In this document: positions 6,302-7,634 of the stretch, one piece after another
Layout of the letters: each line of letters starts with the position of its first letter
How positions within the stretch are numbered: position 1 is the first letter of the stretch
Assembly: GCA_017646485.1 (NCBI GenBank)
Contig: JAGCML010000311.1
Location: 1 to 7,634, forward strand
Direction: 5' to 3'
Length of the DNA: 7,634 nucleotides
From: Kiritimatiellia bacterium
GTDB lineage: Bacteria; Verrucomicrobiota; Kiritimatiellia; RFP12; DVOR01
The notes under the pieces: model-generated
Told to the model about the DNA's origin: nothing
Database searches by the model: none
The model's input: the letters and a program-made list of their open reading frames with translations, nothing else
Program-made: the position numbers and the translations under genes

Positions 6302-6843
6302 ACCTCTCCCCTGAAGAACTTGCCCGCGAAAAACGCGACCGACTCTTTCGTCGGTTGCTCCTCTGGTCGCTCATTCCGTTAGCATTGGGTTATCTCATTG
6401 CAGATGGTGTGGGATTGCTCCCTGCGGAAATCTCCGTCCGCATTCGCAATAACAATCGTAATGCGGTCGACCCAGACTATTTGGGCGAAGGCGCAGACCC
6501 AGACATGGTCTTAGGCATTGCCATCGGCGATACGCGTTTCCGTTTGAATTACGGAAATGGGCATGCGGTGGTAACGCGCCCCGTCTTCGGTGTAGAAGAA
6601 TGGATTATCCCTGCGCACTTCGACTATCAAGGGACACACTTCACCGTGGTCGCCCTTGATCCCTTTGCCTTTCTTTACGCAACGCATGCGCATACCATTT
6701 CCTTGCCTCCGACCTTAGAGCATGACAATGGCGCCCCCGAATTGAATGCCGCCTGCCTTCGTCATCTTTATCTTCGCAAGCATGATGGTTCTGCACAACA
6801 CATCACCTATCCGCGAGACCCCGAAACAACAGGACAACTATGA
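6298..6843 (+). CDS. Single-pass membrane protein of unknown function, possible BspA-like repeat
   Basis: I do not recognise a named family. The 181-residue protein starts with a charged stretch (EELAREKRDRLFRR), then one hydrophobic segment at about 19-41 (LLLWSLIPLALGYLIADGVG). This predicts a cytoplasmic N-terminus and an outside or periplasmic domain of about 140 residues; a cleaved signal peptide is less likely as no clear cleavage site is seen. Within the outer part, WIIPAHFDYQGTHFTVVAL, then DPFAF and ISLPPTL, resemble the start of a BspA-type leucine-rich repeat (LRR_5: y-x-G-x-x-y-x-V-x-x-I ... AF ... sI-x-lP). Only about one repeat is visible, so this is tentative. It overlaps pdxA and rsmD by ATGA on both sides and is surely translated with them. 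Confidence 0.75.
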   Translation: MNLSPEELAREKRDRLFRRLLLWSLIPLALGYLIADGVGLLPAEISVRIRNNNRNAVDPDYLGEGADPDMVLGIAIGDTRFRLNYGNGHAVVTRPVFGVEEWIIPAHFDYQGTHFTVVALDPFAFLYATHAHTISLPPTLEHDNGAPELNAACLRHLYLRKHDGSAQHITYPRDPETTGQL

Positions 6844-7445
6844 GAATTACCGGTGGACAATGGTGTGGACGCACCTTACTCATGCCGAAATCTGAGCTCG
6901 TTCGCCCCACACAAGACCGTGTGCGCGAAGCCCTTTTCAATCTCCTTACGCCCATTCTGCCTGGCGCACGCTTCTTAGATCTCTTCGCAGGCTCTGGCGC
7001 AGTGGGGCTTGATGCGTTAAGTCGCGGCGTAGCAGAAGTCACCTTCTTAGAGCAAGACAAGGCCGTCTTTACAACGTTAAAGAAAAATCTCGAAGCCTTT
7101 GGGGTAGACCTCTTCTTTGCCCATCAGGTCAATTCGCTCACATGGTTGGGCCTGACCGATGCCACGCCAATACGAGGCGCACGTCGGGCAGCAGCACCTG
7201 CGCCCCTTGCCCCCCAGCGCGCCTATGACATTGTCTTCGCAGATCCGCCCTACCTTTGGGCAAGTGAGAATGGCTTTGAACCCATTGCCACCACCCTCAT
7301 CACACGCAATCTCTTAAAACCTGAAGGCTTCTTTATCACGGAAACCGACTATCGCACCGACGCCGTAGAACTTCCAGGCTACACGCTTTTACGCGATCGC
7401 CTCTATGGGAAAACTCGCCTTGCGATTTATCAAAGAAACGCCTAA
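6840..7445 (+). CDS. rsmD: 16S rRNA (guanine(966)-N2)-methyltransferase
   Basis: RsmD methylates N2 of G966 in 16S rRNA using S-adenosylmethionine, on assembled small-subunit particles. The N-terminus MRITGGQWCGRTL and RPTQDRVREALFNLL (22-36) are the family's RNA-side signature. The SAM-binding motif is FLDLFAGSG (45-53). Catalytic motif IV is ADPPY (134-138), of the N-specific DPPY type. The length of 201 is slightly long because of an Ala/Pro/Arg-rich insertion at about 106-128 between motif III and the DPPY strand. Start ATG overlaps the preceding stop. It is the last gene of the operon; no clear hairpin terminator follows before the next promoter. Confidence 0.95.
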   Translation: MRITGGQWCGRTLLMPKSELVRPTQDRVREALFNLLTPILPGARFLDLFAGSGAVGLDALSRGVAEVTFLEQDKAVFTTLKKNLEAFGVDLFFAHQVNSLTWLGLTDATPIRGARRAAAPAPLAPQRAYDIVFADPPYLWASENGFEPIATTLITRNLLKPEGFFITETDYRTDAVELPGYTLLRDRLYGKTRLAIYQRNA

Positions 7446-7480
7446 ACGCATGATTTCTAACAGAGAAGTGTAAGAAAGCG

Positions 7481-7509
7481 TTGACGCGCCCCGCAACATC
7501 GTGTAGACT
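7481..7509 (+). promoter_or_regulatory. Sigma-70-type promoter
   Basis: TTGACG (7481-7486; 5/6) and TAGACT (7504-7509; 4/6) are spaced by exactly 17 bp, in the gap after rsmD. Transcription should begin near 7516, about 68 nt before the next start codon. A short inverted repeat GCGT-TG-ACGC (7478-7487) overlaps the -35 and could be an operator half, or chance. Confidence 0.65.
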
Positions 7510-7583
7510 ATGGTTATCTCTTGTAAGACATTCCCCATTGAAGCACTTTTAACGATTCCGTTCACCCGTCCAAAGGCCATCTT

Positions 7584-7634
7584 ATGAGTATTGAAAAAAC
7601 CCTCCACTGCGGCGAAGACCCCAGCGGAAAACCC
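7584..7634 (+). CDS. Start of an unidentified gene, cut by the window end
   Basis: ATG 7584 is preceded by AAAGG at 7572-7576, seven nt upstream, and by the promoter at 7481-7509, so this is very likely a real start. Only 17 residues are present (MSIEKTLHCGEDPSGKP) and the frame is still open at the edge. That is too little to name a product. Having its own promoter, it seems to begin a new transcription unit. Confidence 0.7.
   Translation, partial: MSIEKTLHCGEDPSGKP

Noticed and set aside
7389..7607. 72-residue minus-strand ORF across the rsmD end and the next promoter
   Set aside because: It overlaps rsmD, a good + strand promoter and a + strand gene start; no recognisable protein features.

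Overview
The window is a stretch of bacterial chromosome. An AT-rich, repeat-laden intergenic region of about 660 bases is followed by seven complete genes and the first codons of an eighth, all on the + strand. The genes are fairly GC-rich with dense, overlapping operon packing. The product set (MurC and MurB for UDP-MurNAc-L-Ala synthesis, PdxA, RsmD, YicC, a GT4 glycosyltransferase) fits an ordinary free-living or host-associated bacterium with peptidoglycan. The fused MurC-MurB enzyme and a membrane-anchored protein with a hint of BspA-type leucine-rich repeat make me lean weakly towards the Verrucomicrobiota/Kiritimatiellota side. That is a guess: nothing here fixes the phylum.

Layout. 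Bases 1-658 hold no convincing complete gene. Bases 81-308 contain an unusual composite of inverted repeats. Five 16-bp palindromes built on ATGGTACCAT sit exactly 23 bp apart (centres 170/171, 193/194, 216/217, 239/240, 262/263). The whole array is also mirror-symmetric about its middle copy, so 163-201 and 232-270 are near-perfect reverse complements (36 of 39 positions). Two similar 25-nt hairpins (81-105 and 284-308; 20/25 identical) bracket it. Bases 309-667 hold a candidate promoter flanked by a separated inverted repeat, some small hairpins and the ribosome binding site of the first gene.

A GT4 glycosyltransferase (668-1774) comes first, perhaps ended by a weak terminator. The main operon then runs from 1820 to 7445: yicC, a 106-residue orphan resembling the middle of a pyruvate/branched-chain dehydrogenase E1-alpha subunit, a murC-murB fusion, pdxA, a single-pass membrane protein of unknown function, and rsmD. 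Neighbours overlap by 8 nt (yicC/orphan) or by ATGA (orphan/murCB, pdxA/membrane protein, membrane protein/rsmD), which points to translational coupling. A good sigma-70-type promoter at 7481-7509 starts a new unit whose first gene begins at 7584 and is cut by the window end.

How the genes work together: MurB makes UDP-MurNAc and MurC adds L-alanine to it, here as one chain. PdxA belongs to the DXP-dependent PLP pathway. RsmD (16S rRNA modification) and YicC (RNA turnover) are housekeeping RNA functions. The two items most worth pursuing are the palindrome array and the E1-alpha-like orphan, which keeps a gapless match to the E1 core but has lost the TPP/Mg-binding GDG.
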